From Actinomycetes bacterium (GTDB lineage Bacteria > Actinomycetota > Coriobacteriia > Coriobacteriales > UBA8131), in assembly GCA_009787085.1 (NCBI GenBank), contig WRGR01000041.1, positions 1-64,000 of the forward strand: 64,000 nt of DNA. The letters are read 5' to 3'. The notes beneath the pieces were generated by a model that saw nothing but the letters and a program-made list of their open reading frames with translations, was not told the origin of the DNA and did no database searches. Both the position numbers and the translations under genes were made by a program. Shown piece after piece: positions 55,265 to 64,000 of the stretch (the first letter of the stretch is position 1; the number at the start of each line of letters is the position of its first letter).

Positions 55265-55591
55265 TTAAATAAGCAAACGGATAACTAACTGCAACACCAA
55301 CAAAGCGACAAACGGCGAGAGGTCGAGGCCACCGACCGGCTTGATGAAGCGCCGGAAAATGTTGACATAGGGGCTGACAATGGTGTCTATCGCCTGGTAG
55401 ACATCCTTCATGAAGCCCTTACTGTGGTCGAACCAAGACATCAGCGCCCAAACGAAAACCAATAGGCAGTAGAGGTTGGCCACTGCGATGATGATGCCGG
55501 CCGCCGGCCCCAACAAAGGGCGCAGCACAGCCAGCAGTGGCAGCGGCATGGCAGCCGCAGCAACCCCAACGACCATAGCCAAAACAGTCAT
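55265..55591 (-). CDS. YggT family membrane protein
   Basis: 108 residues with two pairs of hydrophobic helices, including LYCLLVFVWALMSWFD and LSPFVALLVLQLVIRLLI. The family pattern SPYVNIFRRFIKPVGGLDLS is present. YggT proteins are linked to division or osmotic stress without a settled function. The start overlaps the proC stop (ATGA). Confidence 0.92.
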   Translation of the reverse strand: MTVLAMVVGVAAAAMPLPLLAVLRPLLGPAAGIIIAVANLYCLLVFVWALMSWFDHSKGFMKDVYQAIDTIVSPYVNIFRRFIKPVGGLDLSPFVALLVLQLVIRLLI

Positions 55592-56430
55592 GTTAGCTCC
55601 TTTGCACGCCGCACGCAGGCTTGGAAGGCTTCATGCACCAAGGCACCCAAGCCACCGGCAGAGAAAGCCTCTAGGGCCGCCTGTGTGGTGCCATTGGGAC
55701 TGGTAACGCTTCGCCTTAACTCTTCAGGACGCACATCCATAAGGTCCAGATAACGCCCGGTGCCGATAATCGTCTGGCGCGCCAGCCGCTCTGAAACCTC
55801 CGGACACAACCCGGCCGCAACACCGGCTGCCGTTAGCTCTTCGGCCAAAAGCGCGAAATAGGCCGGCCCCGAGCCGCTGACAGCAGTAGCTGCATCTATC
55901 TGGGACTCTTCAATAACCAAGGCATCGCCCATGCAAAAAAACAGCTTTCGCACCAGCTCGGTCTCTCGCGCCGACACCCCAACAGCTGCCGCCACCACGC
56001 TCATCCCAGCAGAGACGCTGAGGGCGACGTTCGGCATCACCCTGACCACCGCTGCGCCGGGAAAGTAGCCTTGGACGGTAGCTGTGGACACGCCGGCCGC
56101 AATGCTGATCACCCGTTGCGGGTCGAAATCCTCGGCAGCAGCCAGGCCAGCGGCCACCTCGCGCAGCTTCTGTGGCTTAACCGCCAGTATCGCCGTGTTC
56201 GGGTGCTTGATTTCGCTGCCGTCGGCATAACAGCGCAAGCCGTATCGTTCGCTCAGGTAATCGCGGCGGCCTTGGGAGGGGTTAGCCACCACTATGCTCT
56301 CGTCCGCAAAGAAGGCACCCTGCACCAAGCCGGAGACGATCGCCTCGCCCATCCGGCCGCCGCCAATGATGGCGATCAGGCCAAGCTGCCCTCTTATCTC
56401 GTTTAAATCAATCAACCTGTTTAACACCAT
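55588..56430 (-). CDS. proC: Pyrroline-5-carboxylate reductase
   Basis: 280 residues from ATG 56430 (the longer frame from 56472 is less likely). NAD(P) fold IAIIGGGRMGEAIVSGLV near residue 17; KPQKLREVAAGLA near 85; the C-terminal signature ATAVSGSGPAYFALLAEELT and SVTSPNGTTQAALEAF. Last step of proline synthesis. Its place in the division cluster is common in Gram-positive bacteria. Confidence 0.95.
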   Translation of the reverse strand: MVLNRLIDLNEIRGQLGLIAIIGGGRMGEAIVSGLVQGAFFADESIVVANPSQGRRDYLSERYGLRCYADGSEIKHPNTAILAVKPQKLREVAAGLAAAEDFDPQRVISIAAGVSTATVQGYFPGAAVVRVMPNVALSVSAGMSVVAAAVGVSARETELVRKLFFCMGDALVIEESQIDAATAVSGSGPAYFALLAEELTAAGVAAGLCPEVSERLARQTIIGTGRYLDLMDVRPEELRRSVTSPNGTTQAALEAFSAGGLGALVHEAFQACVRRAKELT

Positions 56431-56482
56431 GCCTTTCTTTTGATCCCACTGCAATTGGCATATGCCGACCAAACTGCACGGC

Positions 56483-57286
56483 TCAAGCGCCGCTGAGTGT
56501 CGCCATCTCCGCTTCGGTGAGGCTGCCGTTACGGGTTAGAATATAAACGCGGTCAGCATAGCGATCGACTTGGCCTTGGAATGCCGAGGTCACACCGAAT
56601 GAGAAGTCCAGCAAGCGCTTGGCCAGCTCTGGCCGCACCCCCGTCAAGTCAAGAATCACCGCCGCCCCTTCCCGCAGCTGCTGGGCAATGGCCTCGGCAT
56701 CGGCATAACTGGCCGGCCGTAGCTGCTCGATATGACGGCGGCCACGATAGCTCGGCGCTGGCTTCAGCGAAGCCCCACGGCCGGGCGCGGCGACCCCGGC
56801 AGAACGCGGCGACACCCTGCCCGAAACAACGGTCGCCGGGAACTCCGGCAGGTCGGCAGCCTCCATCCGCAGCCGCTCTTGATGCAGATGGATCAATGAG
56901 TTTTGGCCAGAACGCGCCAAGTCGTCCCGAAAGGCGTCTTGGGAATTGGCTGGCACCGAGGAAGGGCTGTAGCCGGACTGCCGTTGATAAGGCACCGGCT
57001 GATGTATCCGGTCGCGCCGCATACCTTGGGGCTCATCGATCGGGATGCGCTGTGAGCGGATATCTGTCATGCTGACCAGTGGCGTATAGCCGTCCGAGTC
57101 ATTTTGATCCTCCCATGCTTCATAGTCTGCAGGTTCTCCCGTACCCTGCTCGTCGTATGCCGGATAATCATTGCCTTGATCATTATCGCCGTAATTGTCC
57201 GGATACTCAACATCATCATCGCGGCCACGTGACCGAGGTGCCGGCCCGCCGCTGAGACGACCCTTGAGGTTATCCCAAATACCCAT
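56483..57286 (-). CDS. sepF: Cell division protein SepF
   Basis: 267 residues. The N-terminal amphipathic helix MGIWDNLKGRLSGG binds membrane. Then comes a long acidic, Tyr/Asp/Gln-rich linker (about 20-180), longer than usual. The C-terminal SepF domain has ADAEAIAQQLREGAAVILDL near 193 and LLDFSFGVTSAFQGQVDRYA near 222. SepF anchors FtsZ to the membrane and is typical of Gram-positive bacteria. Confidence 0.95.
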   Translation of the reverse strand: MGIWDNLKGRLSGGPAPRSRGRDDDVEYPDNYGDNDQGNDYPAYDEQGTGEPADYEAWEDQNDSDGYTPLVSMTDIRSQRIPIDEPQGMRRDRIHQPVPYQRQSGYSPSSVPANSQDAFRDDLARSGQNSLIHLHQERLRMEAADLPEFPATVVSGRVSPRSAGVAAPGRGASLKPAPSYRGRRHIEQLRPASYADAEAIAQQLREGAAVILDLTGVRPELAKRLLDFSFGVTSAFQGQVDRYADRVYILTRNGSLTEAEMATLSGA

Positions 57287-57354
57287 AGTTCTCGCTCCTG
57301 ATCCTTTTCTCCCGGCGCTTGTTCCAAGTCAGCTGTTTGTACGCCGAATCGGTA

Positions 57355-58047
57355 TCAGAGCCAAACGCTCCGTCCGATGCGTACTATTGTAGCACCTTCC
57401 TCAATAGCGATCTCAAAATCATCGGACATGCCCATCGACAACTCGTGTAGCTCGACATTGCCATGCCCTGAATAACAAGAACTCATAGAGTCACGCAGTT
57501 CACGCAGAGCGGCAAAGGTTTGCCGCACCACGCTTTCGGGGGCAATCGGGGCCATAGTCATCAGGCCAACGACCTTGACCGCAGCAAAGGCAACTGCCGC
57601 GTCCAGCAGCTGCGGCAACTCAGCGGGGCGAACGCCGTCCTTGCTGGCCTCACCTGATGTGTTCACCTCGATCAGGCACTTCTGCACCTCTCCCAAGGCC
57701 TGAGCCTTCTCCGATATACAGCGAAGCGCCTTCTCTGAGGCCACTGAGTGGACAAGTGCGGCTCTGCCGGCAAAGTCCTTGACCTTGTTGCTTTGGATAC
57801 GACCGATAAAATGCCAGTCTTGCCCAGGAAAAGCCGCCGCCCTCTCGCAGAATAGCTGGCTGCGGTTCTCACCGAAGTCACAAACACCGGCCTCGATGGC
57901 CGCCGCCACCAGGTCCGCTGCCACCGTCTTGCTCACCGCTACCAGCCGCACCTCATCCGGCTGCCGTCCGGCACGAGCGGCGGCCAAGCCGATGCGCTCA
58001 CGCAGCGAGACGATATTGGCGGCTATTTGGCTAGCCTCAGTAGTCAC
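57355..58047 (-). CDS. YggS family PLP-binding protein (PLPBP)
   Basis: 230 residues, alanine racemase-like barrel. [20 protein letters not shown] near residue 32 holds the PLP lysine; [14 protein letters not shown] near 58; [20 protein letters not shown] near 75; [17 protein letters not shown] near 200. It takes part in PLP homeostasis. Overlaps the ftsZ end by 11 bp. Confidence 0.95.
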   Translation of the reverse strand: MTTEASQIAANIVSLRERIGLAAARAGRQPDEVRLVAVSKTVAADLVAAAIEAGVCDFGENRSQLFCERAAAFPGQDWHFIGRIQSNKVKDFAGRAALVHSVASEKALRCISEKAQALGEVQKCLIEVNTSGEASKDGVRPAELPQLLDAAVAFAAVKVVGLMTMAPIAPESVVRQTFAALRELRDSMSSCYSGHGNVELHELSMGMSDDFEIAIEEGATIVRIGRSVWL

Positions 58048-59200
58048 GTCTCAAAAAGTCGGGGATATAGTCATCATCCAAGACGCTCGGCATATGCTCC
58101 CCGTCTGCTGCAGCATAAGCCGCATTGCCATAGCCGAACGCATCCGCATCCTGGTGGGCAACAGCCTCGCCAGGAACGGCCCCTTGAGCGCCCTGGGGCT
58201 TCGCCGCCCTTTGCCCGGAACCGAAGTCCAAGGCGCCTTGGGCGTTTTGGCGGGTGAAACCGGTAGCAATCACCGTAATGCGCATCTGATCGTCCAAGGT
58301 GTCGTCGATCACTGAGCCAAAGATAATCGTGGCATCGTTGTCGGCTGAATCGGTCACGGTGTCAGCAGCATCTGAAACTTCCTGCAAAGCCATATCGGAA
58401 GCCCCGGCCACCGAGATCAGAATACGGTTGGCACCAACGATCGAGGACTCCAGCAGCTTGCTGGATATGGCAGCAGTAGCCGCCTCTACCGCCCGGTTCT
58501 CTCCCGAGGCAATGCCGATGCCCATCATGGCGGTGCCGGCGTTTTTCATGACTGTACGAACATCGGCAAAGTCCAAGTTGATCAAACCGGGAATGGTGAT
58601 CAAGTCGGTGATGCCCTGGGTGCCTTGGCGGAGAATATCATCCGCGATGCGGAAGGCATCGAGCATCGATACCTTCTTATCAACAATTTGTAGTAATCGA
58701 TCATTGGGAATGACGATCGAAGTGTCCACCCGCTGGGAGAGCAAGGCGATACCTTCCTCGGCTTGGGAGCGGCGCTTGCGGCCTTCGAAGCTGAAAGGCT
58801 TGGTCACCACACCGACCGTCAGTGCACCGATGTCGTCGCGGGCGATCTCAGCGACTATTGGCGATGCGCCAGTGCCGGTGCCGCCGCCCATGCCGGCGGT
58901 TATGAATACCATGTCCGCCCCCGTAAGGGCCTCTTTCAGTTCGTTGCGGCTTTCCTCGGCAGCTTGTGCCCCTATCTCGGGGTTCGCACCGGCTCCAAGG
59001 CCCCGCGTTAGATCCTCCCCAATGTGCACGGTGACATCGGCATCGGACATTAACAAAGCCTGGCGGTCAGTGTTGATGGCGACGAACTCGACGCCCCTGA
59101 TGCCGGCCTCGATCATGCGGTTAATGGCGTTGCTTCCCCCGCCTCCGACACCGACTACTTTAATGACCGCCAGATTTTCCCTTACGGTGAGATCAGGCAT
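58037..59200 (-). CDS. ftsZ: Cell division protein FtsZ
   Basis: 387 residues. Tubulin-like GTPase: [20 protein letters not shown] near 13, the tubulin signature [20 protein letters not shown] near 101, and T7-loop region [18 protein letters not shown] near 198. After a 60-residue linker the C-terminal peptide [13 protein letters not shown] binds SepF and other partners. Ribosome binding site AGGAGG before ATG 59200. Confidence 0.98.
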   Translation of the reverse strand: MPDLTVRENLAVIKVVGVGGGGSNAINRMIEAGIRGVEFVAINTDRQALLMSDADVTVHIGEDLTRGLGAGANPEIGAQAAEESRNELKEALTGADMVFITAGMGGGTGTGASPIVAEIARDDIGALTVGVVTKPFSFEGRKRRSQAEEGIALLSQRVDTSIVIPNDRLLQIVDKKVSMLDAFRIADDILRQGTQGITDLITIPGLINLDFADVRTVMKNAGTAMMGIGIASGENRAVEAATAAISSKLLESSIVGANRILISVAGASDMALQEVSDAADTVTDSADNDATIIFGSVIDDTLDDQMRITVIATGFTRQNAQGALDFGSGQRAAKPQGAQGAVPGEAVAHQDADAFGYGNAAYAAADGEHMPSVLDDDYIPDFLRRDY

Positions 59201-59471
59201 TTCATCCTCCTACTGCAATTAGACAACGTTATTTGGGACTTCGCGGCCTGCGTGGTCCATTCATCTATTTAGGTATAGTAACAGTCATGGCAGCTAGTCA
59301 CAAGATATCGTTGTATATTCTTTGGAAACAATCTTAAAAAAGATGCCCCGATACCGTGACGGAGCACGGATTTTGGCCAAAAACCGCTATTTGGCGGCCA
59401 TAAAGGTGTTTTCTGGCGGCAAACCGTTCGCGCCAAGACCAGCAAAAAGGCCAATGGCAGCAATGCCGCCG
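59201..59471. other. Intergenic region between ftsZ and modC
   Basis: 271 bp. It contains the ftsZ promoter candidate; no gene or clear terminator for the mod operon is seen. Confidence 0.5.
59275..59303 (-). promoter_or_regulatory. Candidate ftsZ cluster promoter
   Basis: Minus strand TTGTGA (59303-59298), 17-bp spacer, TACTAT (59280-59275), about 75 bp before the ftsZ start. Confidence 0.5.
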
Positions 59472-60524
59472 TCAATGGCTGACAAGGTAAATGTCGCTGG
59501 GGTCTAGATAGATGCGCACATTTTGGCCGGGCTGCGGCAACTGCTCGTCCGGCACCATCAACTTGTCCACGTTCCAAAGCAGGCTGCCACATGCCCCAGA
59601 CAGCACCGCTTGCCGCTCGAAGCGCGAATCGGCACAGCGCAGCACCTGGGCGACCAGGACATTCTCAGACTGGCCGTCGGCCGGCTTGAGCCTGAACGCC
59701 CGGATGGCACAGTGGCTGACATCGTCCGGGACGGCGGCGGCCGAGTTCAAAGCCAGCCCCCAGTCCTCGGCAAACAGCCGATGCTCGGCGATCTTGCGGG
59801 CGGCAGAGATGTTCTTAACACCAGAGACCTTGATCGCTGCCAGTGTCTGCGGATGGTCGATAAGCTCGCCCGGCGGGGATATCTGATCGATATGGCCGTC
59901 GTCAACAATGGCTATGCGGTCGCTGAAACGGCAGGCCTCGTCGATGTCGTGGGATACCAAGATGATCGAACCTTGGTATTCGCTGAAGCGCTGCAACAAG
60001 TCTTGCTCCAAAGCCGCTTTGAGGTGGGCGTCCAAGGCAGAGAAGGGTTCGTCCAGCATCAGTATCGGCGGCCGGGCGGCCATCATCCGGGCCAAGGCCA
60101 CCCGCTGCTGCTGCCCGCCCGAGAGCTGCAAGGGGTAGCGTTTACCGAAGCCCTTGAGATCGAAACGCTGCAGGTAGGTGTCCACCAGCTGATGCGCCTC
60201 TGGCTTGTCTAGGCCACGCGGCAGACCGGCAGCGATGTTGGCGGCCACGGTAAGGTTCGGGAAAAGTTGGTAGTTCTGGAACAGCAGCGCACACTTCCGT
60301 TTTCGGGCTGAGAGGTTGATGCCCCGCTCAGAATCGAAGAAGACCCGGCCGTTGACCTCGATGCGGCCAACATCCGGCTTGACCAAGCCGGCAATAGCAC
60401 GCAGAGTGAGGGTCTTGCCGCAGCCGGAGGCACCGAGCAGGGCGAGCGTCTCATCGGCGGCCTCAAAGGCGATGTCTAAGCAGAAATCCGCTATGGTCTT
60501 TTTGATGCACACTGAGATGCTCAC
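59472..60524 (-). CDS. modC: Molybdate ABC transporter ATPase
   Basis: 350 residues. ABC domain: LLGASGCGKTLTLRAIAGLV near 30, signature PLQLSGGQQQRVALARMMA near 128 and LMLDEPFSALDAHLK near 155. The C-terminal region (about 285-350) is a single MOP-like oligonucleotide/oxyanion-binding domain. The start overlaps modB by 4 bp. Order on the transcript is modA-modB-modC. Supplies molybdenum for the hydroxylase encoded nearby. Confidence 0.92.
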   Translation of the reverse strand: MSISVCIKKTIADFCLDIAFEAADETLALLGASGCGKTLTLRAIAGLVKPDVGRIEVNGRVFFDSERGINLSARKRKCALLFQNYQLFPNLTVAANIAAGLPRGLDKPEAHQLVDTYLQRFDLKGFGKRYPLQLSGGQQQRVALARMMAARPPILMLDEPFSALDAHLKAALEQDLLQRFSEYQGSIILVSHDIDEACRFSDRIAIVDDGHIDQISPPGELIDHPQTLAAIKVSGVKNISAARKIAEHRLFAEDWGLALNSAAAVPDDVSHCAIRAFRLKPADGQSENVLVAQVLRCADSRFERQAVLSGACGSLLWNVDKLMVPDEQLPQPGQNVRIYLDPSDIYLVSH

Positions 60525-61912
60525 TTGGCCACCTTCCCATTAGTATCCTTTTTGCGCAGTGGTCGCCGGTAGCGTTGGACATGGGCGGCATACCAGTTAA
60601 TGAACAAGATGACCACGAAGGAGATCAGGACGACCACGAAGACCCAGAAGACGGCAACATCACTATGCCCGCCCATCCACTGGAAGTAGATGGCGATAGG
60701 GATGGTCTGAGTCACCCCGGCGTAGTTGCCGGCTACAAAGAGGGTCGCTCCGAACTCGCCCATCGCCCGGGCGAAGGCCAGCACCGCGCCTGCCGCCACC
60801 GAAGGCCAAGAGAGCGGCAGCATCAGGCGAAAGAATATCCGCCAAGTGCCCCAACCGAGACTACGGGCGGCATCCAGCAGGTCTTCGTCTAATGCCTCAA
60901 AGGCACCTCTGGCAGTGCGATACATCAACGGAAAGGCAACCACCGTGGCCGCCAGCACGGCGGCCGGCCAGCTGAAGATGAGCTGGATGTTGTGCTCCAG
61001 CAGCCAACGCCCGAAGGCCGTGGAGTTGCCGAAGGCCACCAACAACAAAAAACCGCAGACCGTCGGCGGCAAGACCATCGGGATGGTGAAGACGGAGTCC
61101 AAGACCGCCTTTAAGCGGCTAGACGAGCGCACAGTAAGCAGCGCCGCCGCCAGCCCGAACACAAAGGTAAAAAGCAGGGCCACCAAGGAAGTGCGCAGCG
61201 ATACCCAAAATGGCCGGTAGTCCATCGAGATGAAGAAGGCCTGGACTTGTTCGAGAAAGCTTGGCGGCCGAGGGGCGGCCACCTGTCCAGAAGCAACCAA
61301 GTTGCCGCTTAAGCAGAAAAGGGCAGGAGTGGCTGTCGATGCGGCTACCGGTGTGCGGCCATCTTCCCCCGGTTTTTGCGTAGCCTTGATGGTCGTATAG
61401 TAATACCCGGGTTCAACTTCCTGGCCGAAGCTGTAGACTGTCTGACCGATAGTGACTTGGGGCTCGAAGCCGAAAGAGCAGTCCGGCTGCATGGCGGCCA
61501 AGCTCAGCCCGCCGTTGCCCAGACGGGCATCTGCGGCCTTCAGTTGAGCTAGGAAAGCCTGTTGCTGGCTTTTATCCGTAATGTCGATCCCCAGTTCCGC
61601 AGCCTTGGCTGCAGGCAGATAAACGATGGCTTGGGTATTGCTGAGAACCAAAACTACGAAGCTCTGGGCATTGGCCTGAGGGTAGCGGTAGCCGTAATCG
61701 ACACCCTGATAGGAACGTGCCGTACCACTGTTAGCACGCTGGATGTCGGCCAAGGCAAAGCTGGCTTCAGGTGATCCGGCACTTGAGCCATCGGCGGCGG
61801 CCCAAACCGCTGCTGTTAGCGCCTGGCCGGGTAAAAACAGGCTCGCAGCCAGCACCAAGGTGACGGCTACGAGCCGAATTCTGCTAAAACTTGGGGCAGT
61901 GAAGGCTCTCAT
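60521..61912 (-). CDS. modB: Molybdate ABC transporter permease with an unusual extracytoplasmic N-terminal domain
   Basis: 463 residues from ATG 61912 (471 from 61936). The C-terminal ~230 residues are a normal ModB: SLRTSLVALLFTFVFGLAAA near 235, MVLPPTVCGFLLLVAFGN near 285, and the EAA loop AARSLGWGTWRIFFRLMLPL near 355. Before it stands a signal-like helix (VAVTLVLAASLFLPGQAL) and about 190 residues of soluble sequence (FALADIQRANSGTARSYQG, YYYTTIKATQKPGEDG) that ModB proteins lack and that I do not recognise. It may be a substrate- or partner-binding domain outside the cell. Confidence 0.9.
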   Translation of the reverse strand: MRAFTAPSFSRIRLVAVTLVLAASLFLPGQALTAAVWAAADGSSAGSPEASFALADIQRANSGTARSYQGVDYGYRYPQANAQSFVVLVLSNTQAIVYLPAAKAAELGIDITDKSQQQAFLAQLKAADARLGNGGLSLAAMQPDCSFGFEPQVTIGQTVYSFGQEVEPGYYYTTIKATQKPGEDGRTPVAASTATPALFCLSGNLVASGQVAAPRPPSFLEQVQAFFISMDYRPFWVSLRTSLVALLFTFVFGLAAALLTVRSSSRLKAVLDSVFTIPMVLPPTVCGFLLLVAFGNSTAFGRWLLEHNIQLIFSWPAAVLAATVVAFPLMYRTARGAFEALDEDLLDAARSLGWGTWRIFFRLMLPLSWPSVAAGAVLAFARAMGEFGATLFVAGNYAGVTQTIPIAIYFQWMGGHSDVAVFWVFVVVLISFVVILFINWYAAHVQRYRRPLRKKDTNGKVAK

Positions 61913-61959
61913 ATTATGATTATAGAGAAACGCCAACCGCTGATGCCAGCGACACTCGC

Positions 61960-62865
61960 TTACTGAACCTCAAAACCGTATTCTGCCCAAATCTTCAAGG
62001 CATCGGGGTCGCTCAGGCAAAAACTCAAGAAATCCTTGGCCGCAACGGCATGTTGGCTGGCCGCCCCGACCGCACCGGGATAGATGATCGGCTTATGGCT
62101 GTCGGCAGGCACGGTGTAAGCGCTCTCGATGCCATCATAGCGGTAAAGGTCGCTGGTATAGACAAAGCCGATTTGGCAGTCACCAGTGGCCACATAATTG
62201 GCAGCAGTGCCCACCTTGTCGGCGATAATCATCTTTTTGACGATCGCATCATCATAAGTGCCATCCTTGCCCGAGGCCTCACTGTACAGCTTAATGCTGT
62301 TCAGTGATTGGTTGGCGTACTGGCCAGCGGGAACCGTGGCACCATCGCCAATGGCGATGCGGGTGATGGCCGGATCCTTGACGATATCCAAAGAATCAAC
62401 CTTCAGCTCCGAGTTCTTGGCCTTGACGATGATCAGGTCGTTTTTGAACATATCCACCCGGGTGCTGCTGTCAACGTTGCCGTTACTGGCCGCCGTATCC
62501 ATGCTCCCGGATGATGCGGATATAAATACATCACAGCTACCACCTGCCTTCATCTGCTCCACAAGATCGCCGGAGGCCTTGAACTGGGTATCGGCGAAGG
62601 TCACCTCGGGGTGCTTACTGGTATAGAGGGCTTGCACTTGGGGCATGGCCTTCTCCAAGGAGTTGGCCGCGAAGATTTGCAGTTGCACTGGCTCGGCGGC
62701 TGGGGTGCTAGTGCCGCTGGCTGTGCCGCTGCTGGGGTTTTCAGATCCATTGCTAGTGCTGCTGTTGGCACCGGAACAGCCGGCTACCAATAGCATGGCC
62801 GTCAGCATGGCCGCCGCAAATGCCAGCAGCACTGCCAATCCATTACGCTTCGAACTGTTGCTCAT
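61960..62865 (-). CDS. modA: Molybdate-binding lipoprotein
   Basis: 301 residues from ATG 62865 (GAAGGAG upstream). Lipoprotein signal FAAAMLTAMLLVAGC, then a Ser/Thr/Gly linker. Periplasmic-binding fold of the ModA type: LQIFAANSLEKAMPQVQALY near 62, CDVFISASSGSMDTAASNG near 113, GDCQIGFVYTSDLYRYDG near 222. Captures molybdate (possibly tungstate) for ModBC. Confidence 0.92.
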   Translation of the reverse strand: MSNSSKRNGLAVLLAFAAAMLTAMLLVAGCSGANSSTSNGSENPSSGTASGTSTPAAEPVQLQIFAANSLEKAMPQVQALYTSKHPEVTFADTQFKASGDLVEQMKAGGSCDVFISASSGSMDTAASNGNVDSSTRVDMFKNDLIIVKAKNSELKVDSLDIVKDPAITRIAIGDGATVPAGQYANQSLNSIKLYSEASGKDGTYDDAIVKKMIIADKVGTAANYVATGDCQIGFVYTSDLYRYDGIESAYTVPADSHKPIIYPGAVGAASQHAVAAKDFLSFCLSDPDALKIWAEYGFEVQ

Positions 62866-62970
62866 TTTTCTCCTTCTGATCGTTTCGGTGCTTGCTTTTA
62901 CTCGCTGCCGTTTCGGAAGTTTGCCGCCCAACAGCGCAGATTGCCTTGAAGCCTGTTGACTCCAGGCTTT

Positions 62971-62999
62971 ATATTATTCTTATTTGAACATATAGTCAA
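62971..62999 (-). promoter_or_regulatory. mod operon promoter
   Basis: Minus strand TTGACT (62999-62994), 17-bp spacer, TAATAT (62976-62971), in an AT-rich island. No clear ModE-type palindrome was found. Confidence 0.8.
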
Positions 63000-63054
63000 T
63001 CCCCAATATTTATATATGAGAAGAATTACGATGTCGGTGCGGATGGAGCCCAAA

Positions 63055-63084
63055 ACAAACAAGACCCTTGCGGGTCTTGTTTGT
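63055..63084. terminator. Strong terminator after the infC-rpmI-rplT operon
   Basis: ACAAACAAGACCC, loop TTGC, GGGTCTTGTTTGT: a 13-bp perfect stem. On the minus strand it is followed by TTTG and so ends the ribosomal protein transcript; it may also act on the other strand. Confidence 0.85.
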
Positions 63085-63122
63085 GGTTGAGGTCTTATTC
63101 TCGCACGGCCACTCTTGGAAGC

Positions 63123-63156
63123 TGGCGCAACAGCATTAGATCGGTGCTTCCCTAAG
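63123..63156 (-). repeat. Solo copy of the dispersed repeat over the rplT stop
   Basis: Minus strand CTTAGGGAAGCACCGATCTA followed by ATGCTGTTGCGCCA. The TAG ending rplT (63154-63152) is part of the repeat. Confidence 0.8.
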
Positions 63157-63508
63157 CTCGCGCCTTCTTGGCAACATCGGCCAAGGCGCTGAAGGCCGGA
63201 GCATCGCGCACGGCAATGTCGGCCAGCACCTTGCGGTCCAACTGAACCCCAGCCAGCTTCAGTCCGTTCATGAACACCGAGTAAGACAGGCCGTTTTGGC
63301 GGGCGGCAGCATTGATGCGGGTGATCCAGAGCCTACGGATTTCCCGCTTCTTGTTACGCCGGTCACGATAGGCGTACTGCAGCGAATGCTGCACCTGCTC
63401 TTTGGCGGCACGGTAGGAACGGGATTTGGCACCGTAATAGCCCTTGGCACGCGCCAAGACCACCCTGCGCTTCTTCTTTGCGGAAACTGAACGCTTTACG
63501 CGGGACAT
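63152..63508 (-). CDS. rplT: Ribosomal protein bL20
   Basis: 118 residues, full length. [20 protein letters not shown] start, then [20 protein letters not shown] near residue 48 and [20 protein letters not shown] near 74. Follows rpmI by 12 bp. The stop codon lies within a solo dispersed repeat. Confidence 0.98.
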   Translation of the reverse strand: MSRVKRSVSAKKKRRVVLARAKGYYGAKSRSYRAAKEQVQHSLQYAYRDRRNKKREIRRLWITRINAAARQNGLSYSVFMNGLKLAGVQLDRKVLADIAVRDAPAFSALADVAKKARA

Positions 63509-63520
63509 ATCACATCACTC

Positions 63521-63718
63521 CTATCGTAGGCCAAGGCTGCGGGCGATTACCTTGCGATCCGAGACGGCCACCTCGGTTTCGTGGCGGAAATTACGCTTAC
63601 GTTTCTGGGACTTCTTCTCCATGATATGGCTCTTGTAGGCTTTGGCTCTGACTATCTTGCCACTGCCAGTCAAACGGAAACGCTTGGCCGAACCTTTATG
63701 CGTCTTCATTTTGGGCAT
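63521..63718 (-). CDS. rpmI: Ribosomal protein bL35
   Basis: 65 residues. [20 protein letters not shown] start and [17 protein letters not shown] core. The start overlaps the infC end by 23 bp, more than the usual gap in this operon. Confidence 0.97.
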   Translation of the reverse strand: MPKMKTHKGSAKRFRLTGSGKIVRAKAYKSHIMEKKSQKRKRNFRHETEVAVSDRKVIARSLGLR

Positions 63719-64000
63719 TCTTGGTCTCCTTTTCCTTCTTCTTCAACGGCGCAATCAACATGAACATGTTGCGCCCTTCCATTTTCGGCTGGTTCTCAAT
63801 GGTTGCCTCGTCTTTGAGATCATCCGCTAGTTTCTCCAGAATGTTCAGGCCAAGCTCCGGATGGGTCATCTCCCGGCCTTTGAACATGATGGTCACCTTG
63901 ACTTTGGCACCGTCGGCCAAAAAACGCAGGACATGTTTCTTTTTCGTCTGATAGTCGCCAACATCGATCTTGGGACGGAACTTCATCTCCTTGATCTCCA
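63696..64000 (-). CDS. infC: Translation initiation factor IF-3 (C-terminal part, cut by window edge)
   Basis: About 100 C-terminal codons; the frame is open to the right edge ([19 protein letters not shown] is continuous with the edge, so the internal ATG at 63986 is not the start). C-terminal 30S-binding domain: [19 protein letters not shown], then [16 protein letters not shown]. The N-terminal domain lies beyond the window. Confidence 0.97.
   Translation of the reverse strand, partial: EIKEMKFRPKIDVGDYQTKKKHVLRFLADGAKVKVTIMFKGREMTHPELGLNILEKLADDLKDEATIENQPKMEGRNMFMLIAPLKKKEKETKNAQNEDA

Noticed and set aside
62866-63151. Moco riboswitch or ModE box upstream of modA
   Set aside because: The space between promoter and start is too short for a Moco riboswitch, and I could not find a convincing ModE-type inverted repeat.

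Overview
The window reads as chromosomal DNA of a strictly anaerobic, Gram-positive-type bacterium of moderately high GC content. SepF, DivIVA and FtsZ lie in one cluster (ftsZ-yggS-sepF-proC-yggT-divIVA), and an rpmF-plsX-rnc-smc-ftsY order is present. Anaerobic enzymes include a Ni-Fe carbon monoxide dehydrogenase, rubredoxin, many Fe-S proteins and a molybdenum hydroxylase. No sporulation, rRNA or tRNA genes are visible. Coriobacteriia (Actinomycetota) or a high-GC clostridial lineage fits best; the sequence alone does not settle which.

Layout. 1-8.2 kb: excision repair (uvrC, cut by the left edge, and uvrA), a short rubredoxin gene, a 7TM-PAS sensor without an output domain, and an ABC-F protein. 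8.3-11.2 kb: a decayed accessory stretch with a 140-bp mobile-like repeat, a DUF3786 gene, a broken Fpg/Nei-like glycosylase gene and a broken PIN-toxin/antitoxin pair. 11.3-16.9 kb: an ilvB-ilvN-ilvC-ilvD operon behind a classical attenuator with a valine-rich leader peptide. 16.9-19.3 kb: phosphate transport (pit and a DUF47 partner) and a MaoC-like gene. 19.4-23.8 kb: an ECF transporter with a DUF4430 lipoprotein under a cobalamin riboswitch. 24-33.3 kb: a TsaC-like gene, ffh, a DUF6273 lipoprotein, cysK facing a PatB/MalY-like aminotransferase, an Rrf2 regulator, cooS and ftsY. 33.3-39.2 kb: smc, rnc, plsX, rpmF. 39.5-53.2 kb: a molybdenum-hydroxylase island. Plus-strand genes (cysteine desulfurase, a C-GCAxxG-C-C-like protein, a class V aminotransferase, a small unknown) face a minus-strand operon encoding a Mop-type aldehyde oxidoreductase, a four-cluster ferredoxin, a Zn-ribbon-like protein, a GltD/HdrB-like flavoprotein and NuoE/NuoF/NuoG-like subunits. 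53.4-59.3 kb: degV and the division cluster. 59.5-63 kb: molybdate transport (modABC). 63.1-64 kb: rplT, rpmI and the end of infC.

How it fits together. Molybdate uptake, cysteine desulfurases and the hydroxylase/diaphorase operon probably form one aldehyde-oxidising system that passes electrons to NAD(P) and perhaps ferredoxin. CO dehydrogenase supplies or consumes low-potential electrons. The riboswitch-controlled ECF transporter would bring in corrinoid.

Most unusual features: (i) a dispersed repeat family, with three ~140-151 bp copies carrying terminal inverted repeats and internal hairpins, plus many ~32-bp solo copies that sit on or beside stop codons; (ii) palindromic or low-complexity segments inserted in frame into several conserved enzymes; (iii) the ilv attenuator, whose mutually exclusive stems can be read directly from the sequence; (iv) a perfect 27-bp palindrome just downstream of the predicted promoter of the Mo-hydroxylase operon.
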